From: Nageia nagi
Taxonomy: Eukaryota; Pinophyta
NCBI GenBank assembly: GCA_050084985.1
Contig: JBITNC010000001.1
Location: forward strand, 134,106,001-134,170,000
DNA: 64,000 nucleotides
Direction: 5' to 3'
Within the stretch, counting starts at the first letter, position 1, and each line of letters opens with the position of its first letter. Shown here in pieces: positions 1-10,050 of the stretch. A model generated the notes under the pieces. That model did not search any database and was not told where the DNA came from. It saw nothing but the letters and a program-made list of their open reading frames with translations. Both the position numbers and the translations under genes were made by a program.

Positions 1-906
1 AACCCACCATACCCAGCAAGTGAATGTTACCTCAACCTAACCCATCTATAAACCTTAAGGGCAACAACAAGAAACTAATTCTCATTAGGCTCTAAGCTAT
101 CAAGTTTTTGGGTCCTTTCCTCCAGCTACTCCTCATGATGAAATTCTCAAGAAGTTACAAGAGATGGAGTAAAGGTTAAATAATCAAGGCAAGTTCAAGT
201 TTTCTTATAGATCTATTTGTAATGAACCAATCCATTGATGTGTTCTTATAAAGGTCTTTCGTTACAAGTTTAAAATTCTAAATATGGATAAGTTTAAAGG
301 GAAATAAGATCCTAGGGAGCATATAAGGCACTTTAAGTATTTATGTTATATCATAGCTAATGATGACATTCTCATGTTGAGGACATTTCCTATGACTTTG
401 GCAGGTCAAGCCTTGGATTGGTATAATAACTTGCCACAACATAGCATCTTCTCTTTTGAATAGTTGGCTAACCATTTCTTTGATCACTTTGGGATAAACA
501 TAAGAAAGAGAGGCTCCATTACATATTTGAGTAAGTTATCCCAATTTGATGATGAATCTATATTAGATTATGTTTCCCATTGGAGATTGATTGTAACTGA
601 CATGCCCTATGGCTTTCACCAAGAGGAGTTGGTCAAGCTATTCTCTAGGAGTTGTAATAAATACATCTCCTCCATCTTGCAAATTCAAAGGAACTTACCT
701 TTGAATATGCTTTGGCTCAAGAAAAAATCTTTGAAGAAGTGAAAATTCAAGAGGGAGAAATAAAGCTCAAAAACAAGGATAATAACAATGCTCAAAAGGC
801 TCATAATAATGGTGGCAATCCTAATACAACCCCATCTAGGCTACAAGTAAATCAAGTTAAATATGCGATTAACCAAGTGCAACCAATTCTCCAATTAGCT
901 CCTCCT
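1..906 (+). pseudogene. Ty3/gypsy gag remnant (element Gy0), broken
   Basis: Reading the plus strand gives a retrotransposon gag capsid region (Retrotrans_gag type). A lysine and phenylalanine-rich start is followed by DPREHIRHFKY near 310-345, a LAGQALDWYNNLP segment near 400-440, a FFDHFGI block near 476-495, and SILDYVSHWRL near 557-590. This order (GDP..H, G.A..WY, F...F, Y...W) is typical of Tat/Athila-type gag. In-frame stops occur near 307 and 463, so it cannot be a working gag. The tail (740-905) is rich in N, Q and P. It ends abruptly at 906 where the copia LTR begins, so the copia insertion cut it. The matching downstream part is not seen; it may lie in gap 1 or be deleted. Confidence 0.75.
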
Positions 907-1361
907 TGAAGAAATTAACCCTTCGAGATTTAGTTTCTAGTTTACCAAGGTCTCAAGAAGGCACATACAATATCAACACATATCTCAATAACATAAGATA
1001 ATCTCATAAATAAGATAAGATATAAAGTGGTTCCTCCCTCCTTGGGACTACATCCATTAACTAAGATCTTCTTATTTTCAAGGACCTCTCTTATAGAATC
1101 TCTCCTCTCTCTCCAAACACTAAGTTTAGTTTTACAATTATTTTTATTACAATGAGAGGAGCGGTACCTCTCTATTTATAAGAATAAACCCACCCTTTAC
1201 TCTCCCTTTAGCCCAAGGGTAAGGTTAAAAGTGTTTTTATATTTAATCCTCTTTTTATTTTTATCTCTTTAATGCTTTAAGGTATCTAAAGATATTTTAA
1301 CAATTAAGTGAATTTACATTAAAGAGAAATATTATACAAAATTGCATTATAAATTCTAACA
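907..1361 (-). repeat. 3' LTR of copia C1
   Basis: This 455-bp block begins TGAAGAAATTAACCC and ends AAATTCTAACA on the plus strand, so it has the TG...CA ends of an LTR. It aligns by eye along its whole length with 29721-30177 and 37125-37602, the two LTRs of C2, including the shared stretch on the phrase AAGATCTTCTTATTTTCAAG. In element orientation it begins TGTTAGAATTT. Only one LTR of C1 is present. Confidence 0.88.
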
Positions 1362-1371
1362 TTCCCCCTTA
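1362..1371 (-). other. Polypurine tract of copia C1
   Basis: The plus strand reads TTCCCCCTTA directly next to the LTR end, which is TAAGGGGGAA in element orientation immediately before the TGTTAG LTR start. Plus-strand DNA synthesis of LTR elements is primed from such a tract. In C2 the same site has decayed to a less pure tract. Confidence 0.75.
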
Positions 1372-2394
1372 ATGTAATATTGGAATAAAGCATAGAGAAA
1401 GAAGAGAGAAAGTAAAAGAGAGAGTTCTCCTCCAAAGAGATACAAGCAAATATGAGAACTTTTTACATCATTGAGAAATAAGTAAGATCTTAGTTTTAGA
1501 TTTATTACAATACCATTTGACAAAAATGGTTTATAATACAATCATAACCATAACTAGTTTCACTGTAAGTATAGTTGATTAGCACTAAGTTGACATGTAA
1601 GCCTCCAAGAGCTATAGTAAGTAATTTGAATTCTTAATATGAAACTTGCAAGATATAAGAAGCTTATAAATAAGACCAGTTAGATGTATTATATAAACAT
1701 TCATATCAATCACAAGATAAATGAACTGAGTAATCCCATCCATAAACTAATCAATGATGCACTACAAATCATCACAAAGATGCCAAAATAATACTTATAG
1801 TTATATGCTATACATTAGAAACATGTGTTGATCAATCAATTAAAAAAAGCATATGTATATATCAACTACTCGCATATGGATAACCAAATAGTGCCAACTT
1901 ACACATACTAATTCCTCACATAGTGATAACAGAAACCAAAATTGTACCATGAGTTCCTCACATAGAGCAAACTAACCACAAAGGTGTACATTTACATCAA
2001 CACTATATAGCAAAATATCCTCCTAAGGGTGAAGTTTTTATCATACATATGAATTCAACATAGGAATTCAGGCTTCACTCCTCCTTGAGGATAACTTCAC
2101 TACCATGAAAAACTTTCAAAGTGTGCACAACAAAGTTTCTAAAGTGCCTAGTGAATAAATCAAAAGAGTCAAATTCAAATGAACAGAACTACAGTTGTTC
2201 CATAAAAAAGCTTTTTATCTGATATAATGTGCTTGGATTTGTGGTACACTATAAGTCATCACTAAAATGCTAAGGCCATACTTATAATCACCAAAATAAA
2301 GGAATATATAAACAAAGTATACAAACCAAATAAAAAGTTCAACAACTTTATTAAGAAGGAAGAAATTACAATGGATTGAATAAGAATTCAAACT

Positions 2395-3087
2395 TTAATC
2401 CCTTTTTGAGAGCAACTTCACCAACCCAATAGACTCCCTAATCTTATAGAATTGAGCTTCAAGAAAGAGCTTGATGAATAAATTAACAAATTTTAGGATT
2501 GATGGATAATACTGCAAGTGTAGAAGACCATCCAGAACCTTCTCTCTAGTGAAGTGGGCTTGGATTTCTACATGCTTTATTCTCTGATGGAAAATAAGAT
2601 TTTTGACCAAAGCAATAGCTAACTAATTATCTAAATAAATTTGAGATAGATGAACTTGCTCATAGCTAACTTTTTTCAGAATATGCCTCAACCAAATAGC
2701 TTCCTGGGCAAAAAATGACATTGCATGATATTCAACCTCTTTTGTGGGGAGAGAAGTAGTAGGTTGTTTCTTATAAGCCCAAGAGATAGCACCTAAACCA
2801 AGGATAAACACATAAGTATATGTTGATTTTGTATCATCTCTATCTCTCCCATAGTCAACATATGAGAATTCTAAGAGAACAAATGAGGAAAACCTATCAT
2901 AATTGAGAGTAATATCCTTATTGCCTATAACATACCTCAAAATTTGCTTAACTACATTGAGGTGCTCAACATATGGCTTTTGTATTAAGCAAGCCATTAA
3001 ATTCACTATGAAAGAAATATCTAGCTTAGAGATGGTCAAATAAAGAGTACTACTAATAAGTTTTCTGTAAACTATAACATCTACCAA
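2395..3087 (-). pseudogene. copia RNase H domain (C1)
   Basis: Two adjoining open stretches (2623-3087, then 2395-2610) in the same direction give a copia RNase H. The first has a Y.K.I.SLYL entry, the ISWAYKKQPTTS segment followed by a TKEVEYHA-like block (catalytic region), and AIWLRHIL. The second carries FHQRIKHVEIQAHF and the terminal LFLEAQFYKIRESIGLV that ends copia polyproteins. They are separated near 2622 by a TAG codon right after the YLDN motif; the copia family normally has a glutamine there, so CAG to TAG is the simplest change. Downstream of RT and directly upstream of the 3' untranslated part. Confidence 0.88.
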
Positions 3088-3147
3088 CTGAGAGTTAGAA
3101 CTAAGAGAGATTGTGATTCCATAAAAGATTAGAATTGCAGCATGCTT

Positions 3148-4000
3148 TCACTTCTCCATTCCAAACTTTTCCAAGATATATGAGATATACTTGGATTGAA
3201 TAAGATAATTACAATCTTTGTATTGGTACATTTGCATACCAAGGTAGTAGTGCAATAGATCAAGCTCAGTCATTTCAAAAGTTACCTTAAGTTTGAATAT
3301 GCACTCTTGGATGAGGACTATATTGTTCCATGTAATCAATAGATCATCAACACAGAGAAGAATCAAGATCAAGTCTTATTTTTGGTTGAGTACATAAATA
3401 TCTATGTTAGAGAAGCATTTACAAAACTTATTTTCTTAAAAGAATCCTAAAATCTTATGGTACCAGGGCTTGAGGTGCTTGCTTAAGTCTATACAAAGAC
3501 TTCTTTAGTTTGCAAATAAAATATTCTTTACCTTCAACAACAAACCCTTCTAGTTGGTTCATGTAGATTTTTACATCTAAGTCACCATTGAAAAAAGCAC
3601 TCTTAACATCAAGTTAAAAAAATTTCCATCTTTGACCTCCTATAAGAGCAAGAATCACCCTGATAGTAGGTATTTTTTCCATTGAAGCAAAGGTTTCTTC
3701 ATAATCAACTCTATATTCTTGAGCAAAACCCTTAGTTACTAATCTTACTTTGTACTTTTTAATTTCTCAAATTGAATTATATTTAACCTTATAAACCCAT
3801 TTATTACCAATCAGATTCCATTCATTAGGATAAGTAACCAAATCCCAAGTTCAATTATTCATTAGAGCCTCATACTCCACTTTCATGGCATTCATCCAAC
3901 ATTCATGCTTTGAAGTTTCTTTAAATGATGAGGGCTCATTCTTACTATAAATTTTGGTAAATAATGATTTATTGATGGTCATACTTCTAGTTATTTTTTG
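3148..4000 (-). pseudogene. copia reverse transcriptase (C1)
   Basis: The palm-to-thumb part (3148-3372) contains LLCVDDLLI, where the copia family usually has YVDD, followed by LDLLHYYLGMQMYQY and SKYISYILEKFGM. The fingers part, read in shifted frames at about 3440-4000, shows KSLYRLKQAP, LDVKSAFFNGDL and VTKGFAQEY blocks. RNA-dependent DNA polymerase of a Ty1/copia element. It is inactive: frames change several times and stops occur between 3373 and 3480. The tyrosine-to-cysteine change at the catalytic box would probably also reduce activity. Confidence 0.88.
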
Positions 4001-4990
4001 TGTTGGAGAGTATTATTTCTTAGGTGACAAATCCACACTCACATCCATCCAGTTAGGTGCAACAAAAGAATCATCACCGTCATCACAGTTCTTATAAGAA
4101 GTAGACTCTTCAGGAAGTTCATTTAACTTTACATCCCTTGACATAAATACTGTATGGGAGGAAGGTTGGTATAGCCTGTAGCCTCTATGCTAATTTTCAT
4201 AACCAACAAAGATACATTTTTATGATCTCTTATCTATTTTCTTTCTTTTCTTAGGAACAACAAAGGAATAAAAATCATAGCTAAAGATGTTAAAGTGAGA
4301 GATGTTAGGTTTCTTTTTTTTTTCCATGCCTCATACAAAGTTTTACTTTCAACTTCTTTCATAGGACACCTATTTAATATGTAGATTGTAGTATTTATAG
4401 CTTCATCCCATAGGAAGCTAGGAAGATCTTCCAACATACGTATTGCTATTTCTTGAATGGTTCTATTTTTTCTATTCAGTTACACCATTTTGATGAGAAG
4501 TGTAAGGGATTGTAAATTACCTTTTGATTCTATACTAGGTACAATAATCATTGAATTCATTACTATTATACTCATCTCCATTATCAAATCTTAATATCTT
4601 AATTTTGAATCTAGACTAATTTTCTACAAAGGCTTTGAAATCTTTGAACCTATCAAAAGTTTGATCTTTTTACTCTAGAAGATAACCAAATGTCATCCTA
4701 CTAAATTCATTAATAAAAGTCAAAATATAAGATGCTCCCCCTAGAAACTTAGTTAGAAAATATCTATCAAATTTGAATGCATAAGCTAAAGAGGTTGAGT
4801 TGCTTTAATTGCCTTATCTTTAGAAAATATTTTTCAATTCATTTTACCTATAATGCACTTCTCATAAAAACCAATTATAGGTGATATTGTAGGCAAACTT
4901 TCCACAAGTTCCTAAACTTTTTTAACTTGAATATTCTTATGGTTTAGGTGGCCTAATCAATGGTGCCAAAGATTGCCTCTAGAGAAAACA
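4001..4990 (-). pseudogene. copia integrase core and C-terminal region (C1)
   Basis: The stretch 4234-4437 reads LPSFLWDEAINTTIYILNR, the end of the rve integrase core, then a KTLYEAWKKK segment, after which the frame shifts through a run of T (4311-4322). Beyond it, other frames give NISHF, KCIFVGYENQHRGY and the polar linker to RT. Integrase inserts the cDNA into the chromosome. Upstream parts of the core (4440-4990) are readable only in pieces, with many stops. The block is in the expected place between GAG-pre-integrase and RT. Confidence 0.85.
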
Positions 4991-5869
4991 TTAGTTGTAA
5001 GACACATCTTTGTTAGAGATTGATCCCTAATGTAAAGAACATATTTCATTGAACCTTTCATCAAAGTGGAAAGAGCCTTTTTCATGCACCAAGAGTGTGA
5101 GTTAAACTCAAAAAAGTAATCTTTCCTTGCAACCTAAATTATGAAAAGAAGATTCATTGTGAGTTTTGGCACATAAAGCACATTTTCAAGAATCTTTTTT
5201 TGTAACCACACACTCCCAATACCTTGAACATCTAGGACTAAATTATCATCTATCACAACTACATCTTTTCTAAACTTATGAAATTTTTTAAACTTATATT
5301 TTTTGAAACACATATGATTAGTGCATCCAGAATCAATAATCCAATCATTTTACATAGAGCAAGACATCGAGTAAAAAGTAGCAACATAAGCAAAATTCTT
5401 GTTCTTCTTCTTGTTATTAGTTTTGTTTTATTTTCAAAATCTTTTTCCCCCTTTTTAAAATGTTTTTTGTAGCAATCCCCAAATTTTTTTAAAAGGCTAT
5501 AAAATCCATAAAAATTACAATTTTTATCTTTTCATTCTTTTTTTTTTTGCAAAAATCAACTTCCATATGAAACCCTAAATGTCATAAAAAAAATTTTAAT
5601 TTCTATCAAATTTTGCTTTGGTTTTCTTTGAGTTACCATGATTATAATTCTTTCTATTTCTACCCAAAAATTTTGAAGTTCTTCTTAGAAGCATGAAACT
5701 CTTTTTTGGGGGAGAAGCATGAGGGAAATCTTATTTGGATTATGGCTATTCCCTTTTTTAAGTAGGGGTTTTATAGATCCAATGCCATAAAAAGGTTTCC
5801 TTTGAAGGGTTGGGAAACACATTTTTTTGGGGTTTTTTTTCATATTTAAAAAAAGCCTTGATAAATTTT
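4991..5869 (-). pseudogene. copia GAG-pre-integrase, protease and zinc-knuckle region (C1), low sequence quality
   Basis: This interval lines up with 33700-34545 of C2, which encodes the GAG-pre-integrase segment, the protease border and the gag zinc knuckle. From about 5440 towards the gap the match becomes poor: long homopolymers replace mixed sequence (for example runs of T near 5541-5550 and 5820-5840) although the flanking words still match. I read this as consensus error next to the gap rather than evolution. No reliable domain call can be made between 5440 and 5869. Confidence 0.6.
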
Positions 5870-5969
5870 NNNNNNNNNNNNNNNNNNNNNNNNNNNNNNN
5901 NNNNNNNNNNNNNNNNNNNNNNNNNNNNNNNNNNNNNNNNNNNNNNNNNNNNNNNNNNNNNNNNNNNNN
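5870..5969. other. Assembly gap 1 (100 N)
   Basis: Exactly 100 N, a conventional placeholder of unknown true length. It joins copia C1 on the left to Tat-gypsy copy A on the right. The missing sequence should include the rest of C1 (gag, 5' LTR) and the left end of copy A. Confidence 0.99.
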
Positions 5970-8210
5970 TGGGGGAAGCAGGGTTTAACCCATAACATAA
6001 TCACTCCACTATATTAAAAAATTTCCTCTCTTTTTCTCTAGAGGAATAATATAAGAATGCCTCCTTGGACACCCTTCTGTAATGCCTCGCAACATTACCT
6101 CACAACCCCCGGTCCAAACCCCAAATTTTGAGCTACTTGACCCTTTAAAAGGTCTAATCCAAGATCCACCATCATGTGCCCCTATCCCAATTAGGGCTAC
6201 ACACTGTCCAAGATCCTTCTGGGTTCCCCTTAACTTGGGGCATTATTCCCTCCCATGATATCAAAAATACTGTGGGGATTATAATCGTAACAAAACTATG
6301 TTCCCCCCTTTCTCAAAAACCATTGATCATCTAAACCCCAATCAAAAACCTTGTTAACCTTGCATACATTAGAACAAACCACCATGGTGTCTTCCCTCCA
6401 CGTACATAGCCCCCATAACTTTTAGCTTATTGATTGACTTCAGTGGCTTCATAATGATACCCAAAGTTTTTTATCTTCATGTAAAAAGATTCTACCTGAG
6501 TTTCTCCTCCCAACTACAGGAATATGTCATGATTTTTGGCATATGGTTTTCGACTTTGGGATAACAACCCTAGTTTGTTGTGTAACCCCACCCCCTATTT
6601 TGGAAACATTTTCTCCCTTTTTTTGATTACAAACCCTAAATTTCAAAATTTACTTAGGTAAAAATCGAATGGTTAGGAGTGGAAAGGAATCATATGAGCA
6701 TATTAAATTTCTGCTATCAAAACCACATGACAAATTGGCCAAAATTTCTTTGGGTTTCTTATCCCAAAATAACCTTTGGTGTTCATTCTACTCTATTTTT
6801 GGGGAAAACGCCACATTAGTGAACCCCCCTTATACTTACGAAAAAAACAATAAACATTCTGGTAAACTAATTTTTATATCGAGGACCATTCATCCCAGAG
6901 AAAGCTTGTCCCCTGGGTTTTACATTTTTTAAGTAACCCCTAATTCATAGGTGTAAATAGATTGTATTACCAATCCCCATGTGAAATAGATAAGATCAGC
7001 CTATGGAACAATCATCAACTTCTATTGCTAACTAAGGTTTTTTGATATGGGTTTCCCCCCCTGGTAATTAAGTTTTATCGATTTCTATCCCATTGAGAAT
7101 CGAGGGTATGATCACTAGCCTACCCCTAATATCGGTAGGTCACCATGGGTCTGATTCCCCCCTGCCCATATCTTGGGGAGCCATGGGTATTATAGTAATA
7201 CCACCAACTGGTTTGTGTAAACCTCCAAAAAGGGGTGCAAAGGGAGACCCTACACTTGGGTTGTCTCCCCTCTAGGAAGGACTGACTTTATAATGTCTAA
7301 AACATTGCTTGAAATGTGGTTAGATTAGTGATAATAAAAAAATGGAGGGAGATAGGGTCTAGAATATTTCCTTTTCTTTGTGCAATACCCACAACCTCAA
7401 ATAGCCAACCAATAAGATAAAAGGAGAGGCTACTAAGTCCTAGGTCCTTAAGACCCTAGGACCACGTAAAGATAGCTAATGGGCTTGTAAGCCTCCCACC
7501 TTGAATCAATAAGGAAATATAAAATATAATAATGCCTATAATGCAAGCTATTAAAATAGATTAACTAAAACAAGATTAAACTAAACTATTCTAGCCTAAA
7601 CCCATAAGGTACTAGCCTAAAATAACTAGTATGCAACCATCTAGCAAAATAACAATGATAACACAAAAAGTATATATGATTGAACCTCTTTTGAATGTCT
7701 CCTCAACATCTTTCAAAAACACTCAAACTAATCATTTAAACTATAAAACAAAGGCCAAGGATGTGTTACCCAAGGTTCCCTTGCAAGAAGAGAACAAGAA
7801 TCCCCTTTTTGTTGCTTTGGAAGTGATGGGTATAGCTCCAAGTGAGAGAATCTTGGCCAAAAGCTCAAATGGGCAGTTCCAAGTGCGCATGGAAAGCAAG
7901 AAGTCATAGGTTTTTCATTGCAAAAGTGAGTGGAAGGATAGAGAAATCTAATTTTGAATAAATTTATATATAGGTTTAGCCAATGGGCTAGTTTAGGTTT
8001 TAGCCTAACCGATCATTCGATCCCCTAACAGGTGGGCTAGTTATGGTATAAAGTCATAAGGTGGTAACAAAGGCTCAAGTTACCAAAATTGATCGAGAGA
8101 ATGGGATCAGAATGAGATGAAGGGCTTATGGGATCATAGAACTATAGGATAGTTTGGATCATTACAAATCACCTAAGGTAGATGAACGAACGATTTTGAG
8201 GTGTTTATAA
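5970..8210 (-). repeat. LTR-side region of gypsy copy A
   Basis: This interval lies outside the polypurine tract at 8211-8222 in element orientation, so it should be 3' LTR or its flank. No coding sequence is visible. Its left end falls in the gap. The stretch 5970-7167 is of poor quality compared with copy B; from 7168 the two copies agree closely apart from small indels, one a 9-10 base difference near 7550. I could not define LTR ends, because no second LTR in the window matches it. Confidence 0.5.
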
Positions 8211-8222
8211 ATGCCCCCTTTT
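8211..8222 (-). other. Polypurine tract, gypsy copy A
   Basis: Plus strand ATGCCCCCTTTT reads AAAAGGGGGCAT in element orientation, a typical Tat/Ogre-type polypurine tract. It separates the repeat-rich 3' region from the presumed LTR. Confidence 0.55.
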
Positions 8223-8311
8223 GTGCTGATTTTTGTGAGATGCAAAATACAATACAAAAATAGGTGAAGTGTGTGCAATGTGAAAGCAAAATGGATAAAT
8301 AAGAAAAAGGA

Positions 8312-8765
8312 AAATGATCTCTACTTTGCCCCAGTAGCTGAAGGGTGAAAAGAAAAGGTGATTGGGATGACAGTTGGTTTGATCATAAGATGAGTTGTAC
8401 AAGATCATCCTGAATGATCAACCCAAGTTTGGTTTTGATGTGTGACAAGTTGTATAAGATTGAGTTGAAGAGAAGGATCATAAAATAGAATTGAAAAGGC
8501 AATATCAGATAGATAAGCAACAAAAACAAATGGCCTTTACTTTTCCCTAGCAGCTGAAGGGTAAATGAAAAGGGGAAAAATACACAAAAGCAAATGATTT
8601 TTGCTTTGCCCTAGCAATCAAAGGGGAAACAAAGAAAAGATAGAAAGGATCAATGAAATTGAATGATATTTACTTTGCCTCAATAGTATAAGGGTAGAAG
8701 CAAAAAGATAATGGTAAATATTTGTAAAAGCGAATGATCTCTACTTTGCTCTAGCAACTGAAGGG
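8312..8765. repeat. Degenerate tandem repeats next to the polypurine tract, copy A
   Basis: About five diverged units share a core close to AATGATCTCTACTTTGCC followed by AGCTGAAGGG. They start near 8312, 8530, 8600, 8664 and 8732, with spacing of roughly 65-215 bases. Arrays in the hypervariable 3' untranslated region just before the polypurine tract are known for Tat-lineage elements. No coding role is apparent. Confidence 0.65.
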
Positions 8766-9031
8766 AATACAGAAAGGTGATAAGGATGAGAGTAGGTTTT
8801 GGCACATGATAGGTCATTTAAGATCATCCTAGAAGTTTAACAAAGTCTAGTTTCAATGCATGAAAGTCCTTATAAAACTAAGTTAGAGAGAAGGATTGTA
8901 GGCTCACAAACCTACCAGGTGTTGGATTGTAGCATGCATATGTCCAACGCTTGAACAAGAGACCAAGTTGGCTAATAAAAAGATACAAATGCAAGAGTGA
9001 TCAAGACCAGGAATGCTGCAAGATGGATATG

Positions 9032-9179
9032 CTCAAATTTGCAAAAATAGGATTGTAATGAGAAAACCAAGAAACCTTTTGTTCCTCGTCCCTTGTCCTC
9101 TTTGTAATCTTAAGTGTGCATGGGCATGTCTCCCTACCAAGCACCTCCATGAGTGCAATCCTATTTTTGCAAATTTGAG
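9032..9179. repeat. Perfect 24-bp inverted repeat around a 100-bp core, copy A
   Basis: The left arm (9032-9055) begins CTCAAATTTGCAAAAATAGG; the right arm (9156-9179) is its exact reverse complement. The core (9056-9155) shows no ORF. Possible explanations are a small foldback transposon (MITE) inside the retrotransposon or a structured RNA element. No clear target-site duplication flanks the arms. Confidence 0.85.
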
Positions 9180-10007
9180 ATAGGAGGAAACTATTGAGTA
9201 TAAAAACTCAACTAAGGAAGTGCACATGACCAATGTGGGATAAATTGCACCAATGGGCCATCCAATAAAAGGGGATGATAAGATCACACAAGAGATAAAG
9301 GAAGAATATCCCCCTTGAGTGGGGAGATGGGTAAAGGACCCAAGATAGGAGATTGACCATCTCCTAATCGATGACCAAGAATGATGAAAAGAAAAGGCAA
9401 AATGAAATGAAAGGAACTAGCCAACCCTATGTAGATTGATCAGAAGTAATCAATCTTAAGAATGTCGACCAAAATAACCAACAAGTTGGCTAACCAGCTG
9501 GTGGAATGGCTAGTAAGAGGAGCAAATAAAATAAAAAAGTTGAATCATTCTTGTCATTTTTCACACCTACACCTGAGAGAACAAAGCTCTAACCCACTAA
9601 GACTACCCTGTTCCCAAGTGCACCAAGGTTAAATATAATAGACAATGATAAATGGAAGCAGTTGCGAGAGTAGGATAAGATCCACCATAGCCCGTCTGAA
9701 GGAGGAGACTACCTACACAAGTGGGTAAGTTCCTAAAAACTCATATATCTTGAATTATGAAAGCATGGCTAGGGAGACAACAGGCACATTAACTACAAAA
9801 ATATGGTTTATTTTGATTTTTAACAATGAAAAATAGCACAAAATGAGAAAAACCTAGAAGAAAACACAAACCTAGGGCATCAAATTTCTATCAAATTGAC
9901 AGATCAAACTTGATAAACTTAGAACCAAAAATACCATAATGAAACATAGAACACATTTTCCATATTAGTATTGTAATTTAGGGTCAAAAATAATCAAAAT
10001 TTACAAG

Positions 10008-10050
10008 TTTGTGAGGGAAAGGGCATAGGGTTTGTGAGGGAAAGTTTGTG
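10008..10050. other. Deletion junction with templated filler (copy A)
   Basis: Copy B positions 21476-22334 (859 bases) are replaced in copy A by about 17 filler bases (10034-10050). The filler starts by repeating the 14-base word TTTGTGAGGGAAAG seen at 10008-10021, now at 10031-10044. Copying of a nearby word into a break is a hallmark of templated end joining. Confidence 0.7.

Larger units (their letters stand above)
907..5869 (-). mobile_element. Ty1/copia LTR retrotransposon C1, truncated by assembly gap
   Basis: A copia element reads right to left: gag zinc-knuckle end (5.3-5.87 kb, against the gap), GAG-pre-integrase (4.9-5.3 kb), integrase (4.2-4.9 kb), reverse transcriptase (3.1-4.0 kb), RNase H (2.4-3.1 kb), then polypurine tract and 3' LTR (907-1361). 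The protease-integrase-RT-RNase H order is the copia order. The 5' LTR and most of gag are missing because the sequence stops at gap 1. The element is of the same family as C2 (29721-37602), with matching LTR ends and parallel coding blocks. It is dead: several frameshifts and stops interrupt pol. It lies in the gypsy gag of 1-906. Confidence 0.9.

Noticed and set aside
7093-7275. Open stretch with GVPLGWGAMG-like sequence, also at 18520-18708.
   Set aside because: It is in LTR-side sequence, present in both copies because of the duplication, with no domain; the copy A version also lies partly in low-quality sequence.
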